A DNA stretch of 64,000 nt from Chrysoperla carnea (taxonomy: Eukaryota > Arthropoda > Insecta > Neuroptera > Chrysopidae): assembly GCF_905475395.1 (NCBI RefSeq), contig NC_058340.1, forward strand, positions 55,406,181 to 55,470,180, in the 5' to 3' direction. The notes beneath the pieces were generated by a model. The model had not been told where the DNA came from and did not search any database. It saw only the letters and a list, made by a program, of their open reading frames with translations. The translations under genes and the position numbers were made by a program. Numbering within the stretch: the first letter of the stretch is position 1; the number at the start of each line of letters is the position of its first letter. Of the stretch, positions 1-13,010 are shown in pieces.

Positions 1-384
1 ACCATAGATAGCACCATCGTCGAAATTAATAGTTAGTTCAACAGGCTTATTACCTTTATGAGATAGAAACATTAATGATAATTTAAATTCCCACCCCCTG
101 ACAGAATAGTGATATATGACATATGTATAACTGACGTTATTAATAACAAGTGGGCGGGTTATATAGATAATTTAAACTATAAAAAAAGTGAAAAATTTTG
201 AACGACAGGAAAAATTCTTTTAATCTAAAAGTAAAAATGTAAATATTTATCAAATAGCTCAGTAGTTTGCATTCTGACTACGGTTACAAAGTACTCTAGT
301 TCGCATTCAAGCGGTGTTTCTAGTATATTTTTAAAACATTTCAAGAGTTTTTTTTTTGTTTTCAATAATTTAATTTTTTTTTTA

Positions 385-910
385 ATTTCCACTCACCAAA
401 AAAGTTAACAGACCAATAAAAAATAACTTTCTGATTTTCGAAGTTAAAACAATTACTTACCTGTCAGGCAATTCCTTCCTAGTATCATGTTCTCCTAGTA
501 CAAATGTGGAAAAAAATCAATCATTTTCTCCTGCATTCAATCTAATTGAATTTATTTATCAAAAAAGTTCAAAAAAATCTTCAATTTTTTCAACATTGTA
601 CTAGGAGAACATAAGGGGGAATTAGTAGTTCCTGATAAGGAGAAAGGTGAGTAAGTGTTTTCACCCCGAAAGTCTAAAATTTTATTTTGGCAGAAAGTTA
701 TTGGTCTGCCCACTAGAGGTCACACTCACCAAACACGGATGTGCAGACCACTAATTTTCTGACTTAGGTGACAACAATTACCTTGCTATCAGGTACTACT
801 TATTCCGTCCGTCCATGATGTTCTCCTAGTAGAAATGTGAAAAAATTGAAGTTTTTGAACGAAAAAAAACTAATTTTTTCATCACTTGTACTAGGCAAAC
901 ATGCTGTGGT
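385..910. repeat. Cluster of alternating inverted and direct repeat units
   Basis: A unit of about 120 bp containing a CACTCACC / GACTTAGG-like part and TGTTCTCCTAGTA occurs at about 385-505, in reverse at 590-715, and forward again at 722-840. A shortened reverse end (TTGTACTAGGCAAACATG) follows at about 884-905. This looks like a foldback element with an extra copy. Nothing else was recognised in the first 1.7 kb apart from the tRNA-like piece. Confidence 0.6.
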
Positions 911-988
911 GGAAATTTGAAAAAAAATGAAAATAAAAATCAGATTTTGCTTAAAAGTGAAAAAATGAACTCTTTTTTTTTAATATAT

Positions 989-1061
989 GTCCTCCCCTAG
1001 TTTCGAACCAAGGGACTATTTATACGAAGTCAGATACGCTAACCATTATACCATAAGGGCT
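989..1061 (-). pseudogene. tRNA-Arg(TCG)-like pseudogene or tRNA-derived repeat head
   Basis: On the minus strand an A-box-like TGGTATAATGGTTA, an anticodon-loop-like CTTCGTA, and a B box GGTTCGAAACT occur at tRNA spacing. The T stem pairs (CTTGG/CTAGG), but the acceptor stem has mismatches and the anticodon stem pairs poorly, so it is not a functional tRNA. The closest design I can recall is arginine tRNA. Confidence 0.45.
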
Positions 1062-1743
1062 CTGTTATTCATATTAATAAATAATTATATTCATATTTTC
1101 AACTTTCTTAAATTATAACAAAAAGTAAAACTCATTTTCGGAAAATTTTGAGTAATATTATTAGAAAAAAAATGGCAAACGAAGATTGAAATACTTACTT
1201 TTCGTGAAGTTCGAAATACTTACCTATTTTTAACTGAAATAATATTGTATAGCTACAGAGAAATGGGAAAAAATAAAAGAAAAACAGGGTTTGAGTTTTC
1301 AACTTTATTTAAATGAAATCAAAATACATAAAAACTATTTACGAATTACTTGCACATAATTCCATATAATTAAATTCATCTTAAAAAAATTTTTTTGCAT
1401 CAACTTTTTTTTTACAAACCAAATACCACACAAAAATAAAATGAAAATCCAAAAAGAATTTGTTGATTACGTATTTACAATCCAACTTCTTTATCTCACA
1501 TATATTTTATAAGAATTTGTTTGTACCTTTACTAAAAAAAAATTAATTAGTTAATTAATAATTTTGTTCTGAAAGGAAAAATGGGATAGAAAAAAATAAA
1601 ACAAAATTTAAAATATATAACGATATTTATTTATTTATATTAATTTGAAAACGTTATCCCGAAAATTGATTTTTTACTATATAAAATAACCATTATTATT
1701 ATTCATTCAAATTTTTTTTAGGTGACATATGTACAAATATATA

Positions 1744-2605
1744 CAGGGTGTTCTGTTATTGACTGCAGATCGTCGGCCTACAGAATAAGCTCATAAAGAC
1801 GAAGAAAAAAGTCATTTACCAATTTTGGATTTGAGCCTTAGTTTGGGCGATACAGGTATGGCAAAAATTGATAAATTTATCATTCACTAACTATGATTCG
1901 ATAATCAGCAGCCAATAGATATAAGTATCTATCATTTAATAATATTAAACTAAAGAAGGGATATGAAATGATTTCAATTGGATATTATTATTTTTAAAAA
2001 ACATTTTAATAATGCATTTGATTGGTTTGGTCGATCCTACTTTTTTTATTTTTATTATATTTTTCCAAGAAAACATTAGATTCTTAGTAAAAAAACAAAT
2101 TAAGTTATAAAAGGCGTTGTTTTAATTTAACGTAAACAATAAAAATTATTAAAACTTAAAATGCAATTGGTAAAAAAACAAATTACGTCAGCATAGGCGT
2201 GTTTTTGTTTGCTTACGTTAAATTAAAACCACGCCTTTTATGACTTAATTTGTTTTTTTACTAAGAATCTAATGTTTTCTTGGAAAAATATAATAAAAAT
2301 AAAAAAAGTAGGATCGACCAAACCAATCAAATGCATTTTTAAAATGTTTTTTTAAAATAATAATATCCAATTGAAATCATTTCATATCCCTTCTTTAGTT
2401 TAATATTATTAAATGATAGATACTTATATCTATTGGCTGCTGATTATCGAATCATAGTCAGTGAATGAACAAATTTATCAATTTTTGCTATACCTGTAGC
2501 GCCCAAACTAGGGCTCAAATCCAAAATTGGTAAATGAATTTTTCCTTTGTCTTTATGAGCTTATTCTGTAGGCCGACGATCTGCAGTCAATAACAGAACA
2601 CCCTG
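1744..2605. mobile_element. 862-bp foldback transposon with arms of about 395 bp
   Basis: The left arm begins CAGGGTGTTCTGTTATTGAC and the right arm ends with its reverse complement; arms match closely over about 395 bp around a spacer of about 75 bp. TA dinucleotides flank both ends (1742-1743, 2606-2607). No coding capacity is present. The CAGGGTG termini and TA flanks resemble the mariner-type element at 36633, so it is probably a non-autonomous Tc1/mariner-related foldback. It abuts a reversed R1 copy. Confidence 0.8.
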
Positions 2606-2607
2606 TA

Positions 2608-2895
2608 TAATACAAGTGAAAACAAACAATTGACTGAGTTAATTGTTGAAATACCATGCATAGTCAGTGTTGATTTATTTATCACATTACACATACAAAC
2701 ATGTGACACATACATAACTGATAATCAAGTATAGTACCTATTATAAAATTTCCGCGTAATTGGCGCCCTCACGGGTAAACAGTGATGTTTATGAAAAAAT
2801 GTTTCAAACAAATGTAAGTTGTTTAATTTTTGATAAGGAACATTTTTTACATTTAAACTTTTGTTCTATCTCTAACGGTTTACAAGATGGGACCT
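2608..2895 (-). repeat. R1 dispersed repeat, truncated reverse copy
   Basis: Starts with the complement of the R1 right end (CAAGTGAAAACAAACAATTG) and runs to the conserved segment complementary to the Lys-like poly-A-rich core (CTCTAACGGTTTACAAGATG). It is directly next to the foldback element, which appears to have inserted at its edge. The rest of the family's internal part is missing. Confidence 0.7.
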
Positions 2896-3780
2896 AAATA
2901 ATTAATAATTTTGTCCTGAAAGAAAAAATAGGATAGAAAATTTAAAAAATAAAACCAAATTCAAAATATATAACGATTTTTATTTATTTACAACATACAA
3001 ACAAAAATGTTTTAATTTTTCATGAAAAATCATATTAAATATTTTCATAAAACAATTGCTAATAATAAACGAACACTCAATAATTCCTTAAAATACATTT
3101 ATTAAGGAAATAAAAAGTGGAAATCAATAGCATGGGGGGTAACTTAATGACAAATAATTGTTTAATAAATTAACAACGATCGAAAAAATAATTTTATGAT
3201 CAAACAATGAAGAACATACGATGGACAATGGATTAAAAAAGATTTGTTATTAATTAACTCGAAAAAAAATTTTGTGGGGGGCCAAATTACGTTAGCTCAA
3301 TTTTATTCACCATTTTTCCTGACAGTAAATGATTTTTTTAATAATTACAGTAAGTAGTAACATTTAAAAAATACTCCCATCCGGTAACACGGTAAGCCAG
3401 GTTTTTTACAGCGAGTTTTTGCTCTATTATGTGAGACATATCTAATTATGTGAGACGTATGTTTGCATCTAGATGAGGAAATTTCATTTTACCTCGACAA
3501 TTTTTAAAGTAAGATGAATGGATTCTAGAAGGTATTTTTAAACTTTGTGTAAATTGCAAATTTTGGGGAGTTAATTTTCCTTGTCGGGGTCATAATTTTT
3601 TTTTTTCAATTGCCTAAACTAGTGTATCACAAAAAATGCATTTTTTAATAAACAAACGAGGAAAATTATCTCCCCATAGTTTGTAATATCCACAAAGTTT
3701 ATAAATGCCTCCTAGAACCTACTACAAAAAACCGCATCTCGATCAATTACTTTAGAAACTTTTGTGGTTTTGACGTTTTT

Positions 3781-4309
3781 ATACCATGCATATATGTAAT
3801 ATGCAAGGTATGCAAGTTTGTAACGCTTAAAAATATTGATGCTACGAAGAAAATTTTGATATAGGTGTTCATAAAATCACCTAATTAGGCCATTTTCGGT
3901 TGCCCGTCCGTCTGTCTGTCAACACGATAACTCAAAAACGAAAAATGATATCAAGCTAAAATTTTTACAGCGTACTCAGGACGTAAAAAGTGAGGTCGAC
4001 GCGACGGTTCGTAAATGAGCAACATAGGTCAATTGGGTAAATTGGGTCTACGGATCCATCTTTTAAACCGTTAGAGATAGAACAAATGTTATGTAAAAAA
4101 TATTCCTTATAAAAAATAACTAACTTTTTTTTTGAAACATCTTTTCGTAAACATCACCCGTGAGGGCGCAAATTAGGCGTAAATTGTATAGTATGTAATA
4201 TATGGGAATATCAGTTATATGTGTGTGACATATATGTATGTGTAATGTGAACACTGTCTATGCATGGTATTTCAACAATTAACTCAGTCAATTGTTTGTT
4301 TTCACTTGT
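3781..4309 (+). repeat. R1 dispersed repeat, near full length (529 bp)
   Basis: Left end ATACCATGCATATATG, then TTGTAACGCTTAAAAATATT, a GTCCGTCTGTCTGTC block, CGATAACTCAAAAACGAAAA, a conserved GTAAAAAGTGAGGTCGA segment, and a right end TTGTTTGTTTTCACTTGT preceded by CATGGTATTTCAAC. ATACCATG at the left and CATGGTAT near the right are complementary. No protein-coding capacity; class unknown. Confidence 0.75.
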
Positions 4310-6678
4310 TTGTGTTAAATTTCCTCGTTTAATTAAAATGTTAAGATTATTGATAAATAAATGGTAAAAGTCGGATTTAACAATATGGGTCTTATTGTTT
4401 CTAATATACTCCTCAAACGATCAATATATTGACCATTATCGATATTGACCATGTAAGATAGCTCTTATTTTTAGATATTGGACTATTTACTTGAGTTTAG
4501 TTTATTATTTTCAAATAAAAATAAAATGTAAAAACAAAATCATGTTGTTATTTTGGAATTATTTTTTTAACGTGTCATAAAAAGGTTTTCAGGGATGTTG
4601 TAAAATTTTTTTTGTAATTTAAAATGTTATGTAAACTTAAAAACTTTACAAAACAAAAAAAATTTGCTCAATCATATTTTATCGATAACCTGGTTAATTG
4701 TTTTAATACCGTGTATTTCAAAAAGTGTTTTTTTACGTATCTATCTTGATATAATTCAATACGTAATTAAATACTATAAAAGAACACTTTTCTTCTACTT
4801 GAGAAAAAGATTTTTCTTCTACTTGATTTTTCGAATATATTTTTGGTCCAACTTTGACTTGTCGACGACAATAATTAGGTGTATTTTTATGAAATTTTAC
4901 ACACAATAAATCGCAAACTTCATTTAGTATTAATTTCATAAAACTGAAGTATAAGGAATGAATTTCGATATTAAAAGGGCCTTTAAGTAGATGTACAGCA
5001 TCCATACTCTAATAAATTTGTTTTCAAATAAAAAAATGGCCCAATTTTAAACCATTTTTCACGGAAAATTATATAGGATTTTGAATGATCTGTAATTTTC
5101 TCTGGAATATCTACTTAGAAAATGAATAAAATAAGAAAAAATTATTTCTAGAGGACTTTAAAGAGAAATAAAATCTTTCTGTTCCAGGTTTTTTAATTTC
5201 TTCCAGAATGCAAAAATTGTTGTTATAACCGATCGAGGGGGAGGGGTCATTCAAGTATTAGAAAACTGTCGATGATTTTAGACAACCCCCCTCTCCGTAT
5301 AAGCGAAAATAAGGAAATTATGAATCGTCCTTCAAATAATAAGATGTGAAATTTGTTTCTAAACTTTCAATAAATTAATTAACAGTTTCCGAATTAACTT
5401 CTCGGAAGAGTCAATTCTCGGAAAACTCATTTATTTATTTTTAAATTTAAACATTATAATAAAAAACGATTATATTAATGAAATTATTAATAAAATTTTT
5501 ATAATTTTGTTATCTTATGTGATTTATGATTCTCCAACTCCTTAAGTCACGCAAAAGTAAGGAAAAATTGAACAATCGCCCCCCAAGTCGGCTTTCGTAA
5601 TACCTGAATGTCCATCTGTACAAAATTGCACTTAATTTAAAAATAAACATAATTTTATAGAAATAACTTCAAAATTAAAAGTATTCATCGTAATGGACCA
5701 ATTCTCAACCTTAGATTCTCGAAATCAGCTCGCCAATTTTTGAATTCTATTTGAGTATGATTTGAGGATTTTGGGCATGCCTTTTTTAATGGCGGGGTAT
5801 ATTTTTTCTAAATATCGTTCGCTAAAACTAAAAATTAGGTAGATTTCTTATATTTTGTCCAGTTTTTAGAAGGAAAATTTGGAAAAAGTGAACCTCAACC
5901 CAGTATTGAAATGAATTCATCCAAAAACCTTATATCGTGTTGAAACAGAATTTTTGGATGAGCCTATGAGTTAAATTAAAAATCTATCGATTTATAAAGT
6001 AAACTTATCAAAATCACTTTTTAATATAATTAGCGTGTGAGCGTTTAGTGATACTTTTCTTTTAGGTCCATAAACTGTAGCTTTAAAATACTTTTAGTCC
6101 AATAACACTTCTCAAAAATGGAAATAAAAAAAATAGGTCTCTTAAGTTTAGTGAAAATGATATTCGGAATCTTTTCTAGAATACTTAAAAAATGAATTAT
6201 TTAGAATAACTAATTTCTAAGTACCCAAAGAGTGCATAAGTATGCAATATAATATAATTTCAGAATAATAAAAAAAGGTTCTATTACATCCCTGACATAT
6301 AAAATCATATATTTTGAAAAAAACAAACAAATTAGTTGAAACTTGCAATGAGAAACAAAATAACATACGCACTAAAAGCCTGAGAAATTTTTCATCTTCA
6401 GCATCTCACGGTTCATAAAAAATCCAAAAAAAGACAAAGGTAAATATATCATTTTTTATTTTTATCTAACAATCAAATATTGGCAATGATTGGTTGAAAA
6501 TTACAATACATAGAAATATTATTGGTTCATTTAACAATCAAAGTGGGAGTGAGCTTTCTTGATAATTTTTTCAAAAATTTTAAAATTCATAATATTTGTT
6601 TTTTGGTGTTGTGTTAAACTGAGATTATTTAACTAAACTTTTGGATAACGTAATAAGTGTTTGAAACGCGAAAAAAAA

Positions 6679-9600
6679 ATGTATCGGCAAGAGATGTCTC
6701 CAGAATTTTTTAATTCAGAAAATGTATCTGTTTCTAATTTAATTGATTTTTCGACGCCGCAGTTTAATAATGAATTTAAGAGATTGTTTCATGTAAATAC
6801 GGAAAATGAAAAAGGTAAGTTTTATCAATTTTCTTACTATTATATAGGATATGGTTTTTAATTTTTGGGAAAAATTATAGATTTAAAATTATGTCCATAG
6901 TAGCTAGTATTCTCAATTTCATTAACTCCATTATTTTGAAGACACACTGTAATACTATTCCTAGAAAGTTGATTCTTTGTATAATTATAATTTCCATCAA
7001 TTTGTTTACTATTAAATAGGATGTTTTCTTAATTTTTAAAATCAATGATTGAAAATTATTTAATGCCGTATTCTCAATTTCATACCGCTATTGCCTTTTT
7101 TTTAAAACCATTATAATTGTATTCCGGGAAAGTTGATTCCTTTTAAAATTATAATAAGAGAAATTACGTTATAATTCTTTATTCGTCCAATTTTTAAAGT
7201 AGTGTGTAATATTGAATATTGAACTGTTCAAATTTTAAATATAAATATTTTGCTGTGTATTTATAAAGTAATCGTAACTGCGTAAGTGCAAAATTTTTTT
7301 GAATCATGGTGAAAACATTTGAAAACTCCGAAGAGAGGAAAATTTTTGAACGGAAATGTGAGTTACACAATTAAAAATAAACATAATTTTGAAAATGTAT
7401 AAGATTTGTGCGGTTCTTGATACATTCGTAGAATCTCAAATACCCATATCCTTAGAATTATTTAAAATCGCTAATATTTTTAAAAAAAGTAATGAATATT
7501 ACGATATATGTTTTAGTTTTTTTCTAATTATATTTAATTTCCAATTAATAAATTTTGAAACCATTTCCATTAACTAAAACGATTTATTGATCATTTTTGA
7601 TATTTCATATGAAAATTTCCAATATACGCTAATGGGTTAAAAAGAGATGTAGCTATTATTTTACAATTTGTTATTTTACAATGATCTATTAATCTATTTG
7701 GAGACGATCGGTAATAACAACTATTGTGTCGTAAAATATCGTCTTTTGATATTTACCGACTAAGAAAAAATATTAAAAAAATAAGAAATATTTAAAATTA
7801 TTATTGTATTAAATTCGTAGATTTTGAATATACGTATGTAATGTAATAATAAGGACTTGCTGCGGTTCTATGAACATGAACACACTTTCAAAATTATGTA
7901 TAACTCGAGCAAGTTTTGTTTGTCCTACCCTTATCTTCTTTATTCCTTTTATCAAATTCCATGATTCGCCCCTCGATTTAGGTTATTATGTCTAGGTTTG
8001 ACAAAAAATATACTCACGGTCTAAAAATGTACCGCTTAGGAAAAACACGCTAGACAAATAATTTGAACGAAAAAATTCCATGAATTTATATAATAAGTTT
8101 ATTAGGCAAACATATTAATTTTTACAGATGCTCTCCTAATACTCTAGAATACCTAATTAATACTTAAATAAATAAATTTAAGAACTTTTGATTTTTCACC
8201 ATTTTTCTACGAAATTTGTTGTTTGTTTTTAGCCACGGGTACAGGGTAGCCACGGCAAAAGCGGAATTCCTCAAGGGTCGAGCTAGTTTAGATTATTTGT
8301 TATGTTGTTTGTTTCGCAGAATCGATTTTTAAGCTTTTATACTTGACCGCTCCAAGATTTCCTTCGTTTTTTAATTCTACGGAAAAAAAAAAAAACAAGA
8401 AATAGATCTCTTAGATCTTGAAAAAAACTTTCAATTTCCACAGAACTTCCGTGCTAGAACTTGTGCATAATTATTTCGTTCAATAAAATTTTCATATAAT
8501 TTTCTTTTCATATCAACTCATTTGAGTCTTTTTTGGTTCTACATTTAAATACATAAAAACCTACAATTTTTCTTCGTTGACGATTTGATATTATTTTTTT
8601 TAACTTTTCGATAAGTTTTTAAAATTATATTTTGGTTAATATACACTTATAAATACTCAGTTTTTTTCCAATTGAAAACTAAAAAATTTTGACTATAAAG
8701 AGGTTCGGGTTCGAATCCCGATTGCATCCACCAATTTTTTTTAAAAAGGGGTAATACTTTCTTCGAGTCAAAGAAAACGCTGTTCTTTTGTCGCTTAATC
8801 GCTAAGAGATATTATTATCTTTGAGAGATCTTATTTTTTAATAGAGAGTAAAAATTTTAGCTTCTTCCGTATGTTTATAACCGCAAAACTCGAAAATTAG
8901 TAGACGGATTGACCTGAACAATTGATTGATTTGACGGGGACTGCACGTGCCACCAATTTGGCAACGAGTAAAATACGAAATACGTATTTATATAATATAA
9001 AAAATTTATCTAGAAAATTGGTAAAAAATTTAAAATATCCTAGAATTCATTTATTATCTTTGATAATATTTATATTCACGTTCGTATTGGCTTTTATTGG
9101 TATAAAGCTCAAATAAAACTGGAAAATATTGTCATATAAAAATGAAGCCCACAATTTTTCTCGTTGAATTGCAAAAGCGATTTAGAAAAAAAATTGATTT
9201 CCTTTAATAAAACTTTTTAAATCTATTTTCAATTAAATGTAATAAATATAATTTTTTTTAGCTATTAAAAAACAAGCAGCTTGTCGCCGCTCATTATTCC
9301 CAGAAAAACGGCCTTTTACAAATTTGACAAATGTTTACAACAATACAAATCCGTTGAGCGAAATAATGGAAGAGTTTAAAAAGAATGGTATAGATTATGA
9401 ATATTGTCCACAAGAAGAAGATGAAGCTATAAATATGCATTATAGAACAAAGAATGAAACAACACCAGAAATTGCATCAAGTATATTTAATCGTAGTAAA
9501 CCACGAAGACGCCCAAAACCAGTGAAGATCTCATCAAAATATTGTGTATTTTGTAAAAATAACGAACGACCACCAGAAATTTATTTAGCGCACGCATTTC

Positions 9601-9755
9601 GTGATAAAAACGATGTTCTTATTTGTCCATATTTACGACAATATGTATGTCCATTATGTAATGCATCTGGTGATAATGCACACACAATTAAATATTGTCC
9701 AAAAAGTGGAACTTCATGGAGTCGAAATCATAGCTGTTCAGAAAGCTCTATGTAA
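6679..9755 (+). CDS. nanos: Nanos-type RNA-binding zinc-finger protein, two exons
   Basis: Exons are 6679-6814 and 9262-9755, joined by a 2.4-kb phase-1 intron (donor AAAG|GTAAGT, acceptor TTTTTAG|CTATT). The joined frame is open and gives 209 residues. The C-terminal part shows the two canonical Nanos CCHC fingers: C-x2-C-x12-H-x10-C beginning at CVFCKNNERPPEIYLAH, then C-x2-C-x7-H-x4-C ending HTIKYC. The N-terminal 130 residues are poorly conserved and hydrophilic, with a basic PRRRPKP patch just before the fingers, as is usual for the family. Nanos proteins act in the cytoplasm with Pumilio, binding target mRNA 3'UTRs and recruiting deadenylases; in insects they serve germ-cell identity and posterior patterning. 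The start is the first ATG after an in-frame stop at 6646. A 5' UTR exon farther upstream cannot be excluded. The intron holds a tRNA-like fragment. Identification is firm; the exact N-terminus less so. Confidence 0.9.
8699..8733 (+). pseudogene. 3' half of a tRNA-like sequence ending in CCA
   Basis: The T arm is perfect (TCGGG-TTCGAAT-CCCGA) and is followed by TTGCATCCACCA, but no D arm, anticodon arm or matching 5' acceptor strand is found upstream. It lies inside the nanos intron. The encoded CCA suggests origin from a mature tRNA, for example a reverse-transcribed fragment or the complement of a primer-binding site; the length before CCA is one base too long for a standard acceptor arm. 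Confidence 0.4.
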
Positions 9756-9987
9756 AAGAATTACTTTTTTTATTATTCTGTTTTAATTATTATAATTTTA
9801 GATTAATTTTAGGGTATAGTAGTGGCTTATTTCAGAAAAATTTTACTTTTGGATCTTTTAGAGTAGAGTTTGTCAAAGTAAAACTAAATAACTACTCAGT
9901 CCTCCATTTGATGGGGAAGTAGAATCTAACTTACATATATGAATCAATTTAATGATATTCTTAATGGGTTTTTTTTATCGCGATTTT

Positions 9988-12900
9988 AATAGAAGGACCC
10001 AGGAAACTCAACTTATGGAATTTTACTTTTGGTAAAAATTTTTCGACCCTTGAGAAAAGTCTGCCTAACTAGTGTTCAAGGACCTGTTTTATTCAAATGA
10101 AAAATTTTTACTATTTGGAAAAAATTTTACCACAAGAATTCATATATTCTGAAGATAACAACGCGTTAAATTTCACGGCCTTATGAATAACTTCAAATAT
10201 TTTCAAAATGAGAGATTTTATTATCTGAAAATTTGGAAAAATTAAACAGAATGTTTCCTGGACTTTACCTTTTGTAAATATGTAGACCAGAAGATAGTTT
10301 AAATTTCTTTGGACAAGATATTCTATTCTACTATTCCAACTTATTCTATTTTTGGATGTTTATGAAAGGAATTTAACATCTATTTAAAAGTAATTATTTC
10401 TCATTTTCATAGTTTTGTTTCAAAGCTTTGTCATAGAACATTAAGAAAAAAAATTTTTTTGATCATATGGCTCCTATAAAAATTTAGACACTTATGGAAT
10501 TTGACTTTTGGTAAAATTTCTTCAAAAATTGGGAAAAAGTTTTTCTTTCAATTGTCCAAGGACCTGTTAGCTACTGAACTGTAAGATGTTTCTAACTATT
10601 TTACTAATTGGAAAAAATTTTATTAAAAGAATTCATAATATCTGAAGGGAACAACGCGTTGAAATTCACGACCTTATTTGAATCACTTCAAATATTTTCA
10701 AAATGAGGGATTTTTTTATCTAAAAATTTGGCTGGTTATGTGATCAAGAAGGTCGTACAGTTTTTTTTATATATTGTTTTTTTTGTACTTTGTCTTTGCT
10801 CTAACTCAAAAAGCGAAAATTTAAAAAAATGTTTCCTATAATTTACCTTTTGTAAATACCTGGACCAGAAGACAGTTTAAATTTCTTTGGACAAGATATT
10901 CTATTCTACTATTCCAACTTATTCTACTTTTCCGATGTTTATGAAAGGAATTTCAAATCTATTTGAAAATTATTATCATTTTTATAGTTTGTTTCAAAGC
11001 TTTATCATAGTACATTACGAAAATAAAAATTTGTTGACCATATGTTCATATATAATTTGGACATTTATGAAATTTGACTTTTGGTAAAAATTTTTCAAAC
11101 CTTGTAAAAAGTTGTCTAGATCGTTCAAGTATCCAAGGACCTGTTAGTTATTTAACTGAAATATGTATCTAACTATTTTACTAAGTGGAAAAATTTTATT
11201 AAAAGAATCCATATTTTCTGAAGGGAACAACGCGTTAAAATTCACGATCTTACTTGAATCACTTCAAATATTTTCAAAATGAGGGATTTTACTATCTAAA
11301 AATTTGGCTGGTTATGTGATTTAGAAGGTCGTGTAGTTTTTTTTATATATTGTTTTTTTTTTTTGCGAACGCCTCGATTTTTGGTCTCCAAAGCTTGGAG
11401 CATCAAAAATCCACATTTTTTTTACAACTTTAAATGACGCATGTTAATTTAAATATGTACGTACTAAACCAACATTCTGAAAGATCCAAGAGAAAAAAAT
11501 TTATCCAGAACATTTTTGCTATACATTACTATGCCCCCCAACACCTTTTTACCTGATAAATGTTTATATACAGACGTGTTTTTTATATGTACATTGTACC
11601 TATTTATATTTTTACCCCAAATTGTTTGTGTTTTTTACATACTTGTATTTTACACAAATTTTGCTGTCTTTTTGAGGAAAGCTCAAATTACAAAAAACTC
11701 AAAATTATATTTTTAATGAAGATAGAAAATGTGTTTGAAATTAAATTTTTATTTAACTCCAAAAAAAGGAATAATGCATTAAATTTAATAACCACTTATC
11801 ATATTCAAAACGAGGGTTGAAACATCGTGTGATTTAATCTAATGGCATTATTTCTTTTCGTGGAGTTACTTAAATTATAAAAGTGTATTACAAATTTCTA
11901 TATTATCTAAATTCTGAAGTGATCAATGCAGCAAATTGTAACGACCTTATTGATTGATCAGTTTAAATGTCCAAAAATTGAAAACAAGGAATGGAAATAT
12001 TTACAGGTCACAATTCATTGAATAATTTTACGGGATAATTCAAAAATAATTTTATATACTTCGGGTATGGGATCCTTACAGGCAGGCATCCACAAGAAAT
12101 GCTTACCAGGAGGGAACAAGTCCTGGTATTCATGCTAAATATATGATTTCAAAGCTTCAATATTTTACTGTTATTTTTTTAACTTATGTATACAATTAAA
12201 TCCTTACAAACAAAATATGTAAGCATTACAATAGCTGAAATTGAATTGATAAACTGATAAAACCGCTGAGAGAAGAACTAATATGAATCGGAAATGTTAA
12301 AAGCAATCCGAAATGTTAAAAAAATTGAAATGATAAAAGCTAGAAGACGTACTTTGTGTTTGCTCTGAGTCGTTAAATTTGAAATTCAAAATTTAACAGA
12401 ATGTTTCCTAGAATTTACTCTAGGTCGTTAAATTTGAAATTTAACGAAGTTATTGATCCAAAATTTAACAGAATGTTCCATGGCTTTGCCTTTTGTAAAT
12501 ATCTCGATCAGAAAATAATTTTAAAATTCTTTGGACAAGATATTCTATTCTACTATTCCAACTTATTATACTTTTTCGATGTTTATGGAAGGAATTTCAC
12601 ATCTATTTAATACTTAATTATTTCTCATTTACATAGTTTTCGTTTCAAAGCTTTGTCTTCGTACATCACAAAAAATTTATGCCTGAAGTTTGTAAAAATA
12701 TTTTTTAATTACCTGCACATTCATATTTAAAATTGTATTCCCTGCAATGATTTTTTAATTATCAAATGTAGATACTTTTTTTTTTTACTTTGAACTTGTT
12801 CAAAAAAAAGGTGTATTATTATAAAGGATTCTACACACATCTTATGGGATTTTCATAAATAATTTTTTACAATATTTGAAAAATTAAGTGCATATGATGC

Positions 12901-13010
12901 AAAAAACGCGTCAAATTTAAAGATCTTGCTGAACACTTAAATAACTAAATCGCAAATATTTTCAAAACGAGGGATTTTACAATTTGAAAAGTTCGTTGGA
13001 CCTGTGAGAA
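9988..13010. repeat. Decayed tandem repeat array, period about 480-580 bp
   Basis: The phrases ACTTTTGGTAAAA (10019, 10500, 11074), GGACCTGTT (about 10080, 10560, 11138) and AACAACGCGTTAAA (about 10157, 10647, 11226) recur in fixed order. GGACAAGATATTCTATTCTA recurs at about 10310, 10890 and 12533, and partial matches continue to about 13010. The second unit contains an extra segment of about 90 bp. The array starts about 230 bp downstream of nanos. No coding potential. Confidence 0.75.

Noticed and set aside
4664-5005. Overlapping 81- and 90-codon frames on both strands
   Set aside because: AT-driven composition (Ile, Phe, Tyr, Lys), no domain, and mutual overlap.
5220-5310. G-rich and C-rich runs near 5235 and 5285 considered as a hairpin element
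   Set aside because: Pairing is limited to the GGGGGAGGGG / CCCCCCTC runs, with no wider arms or duplication.
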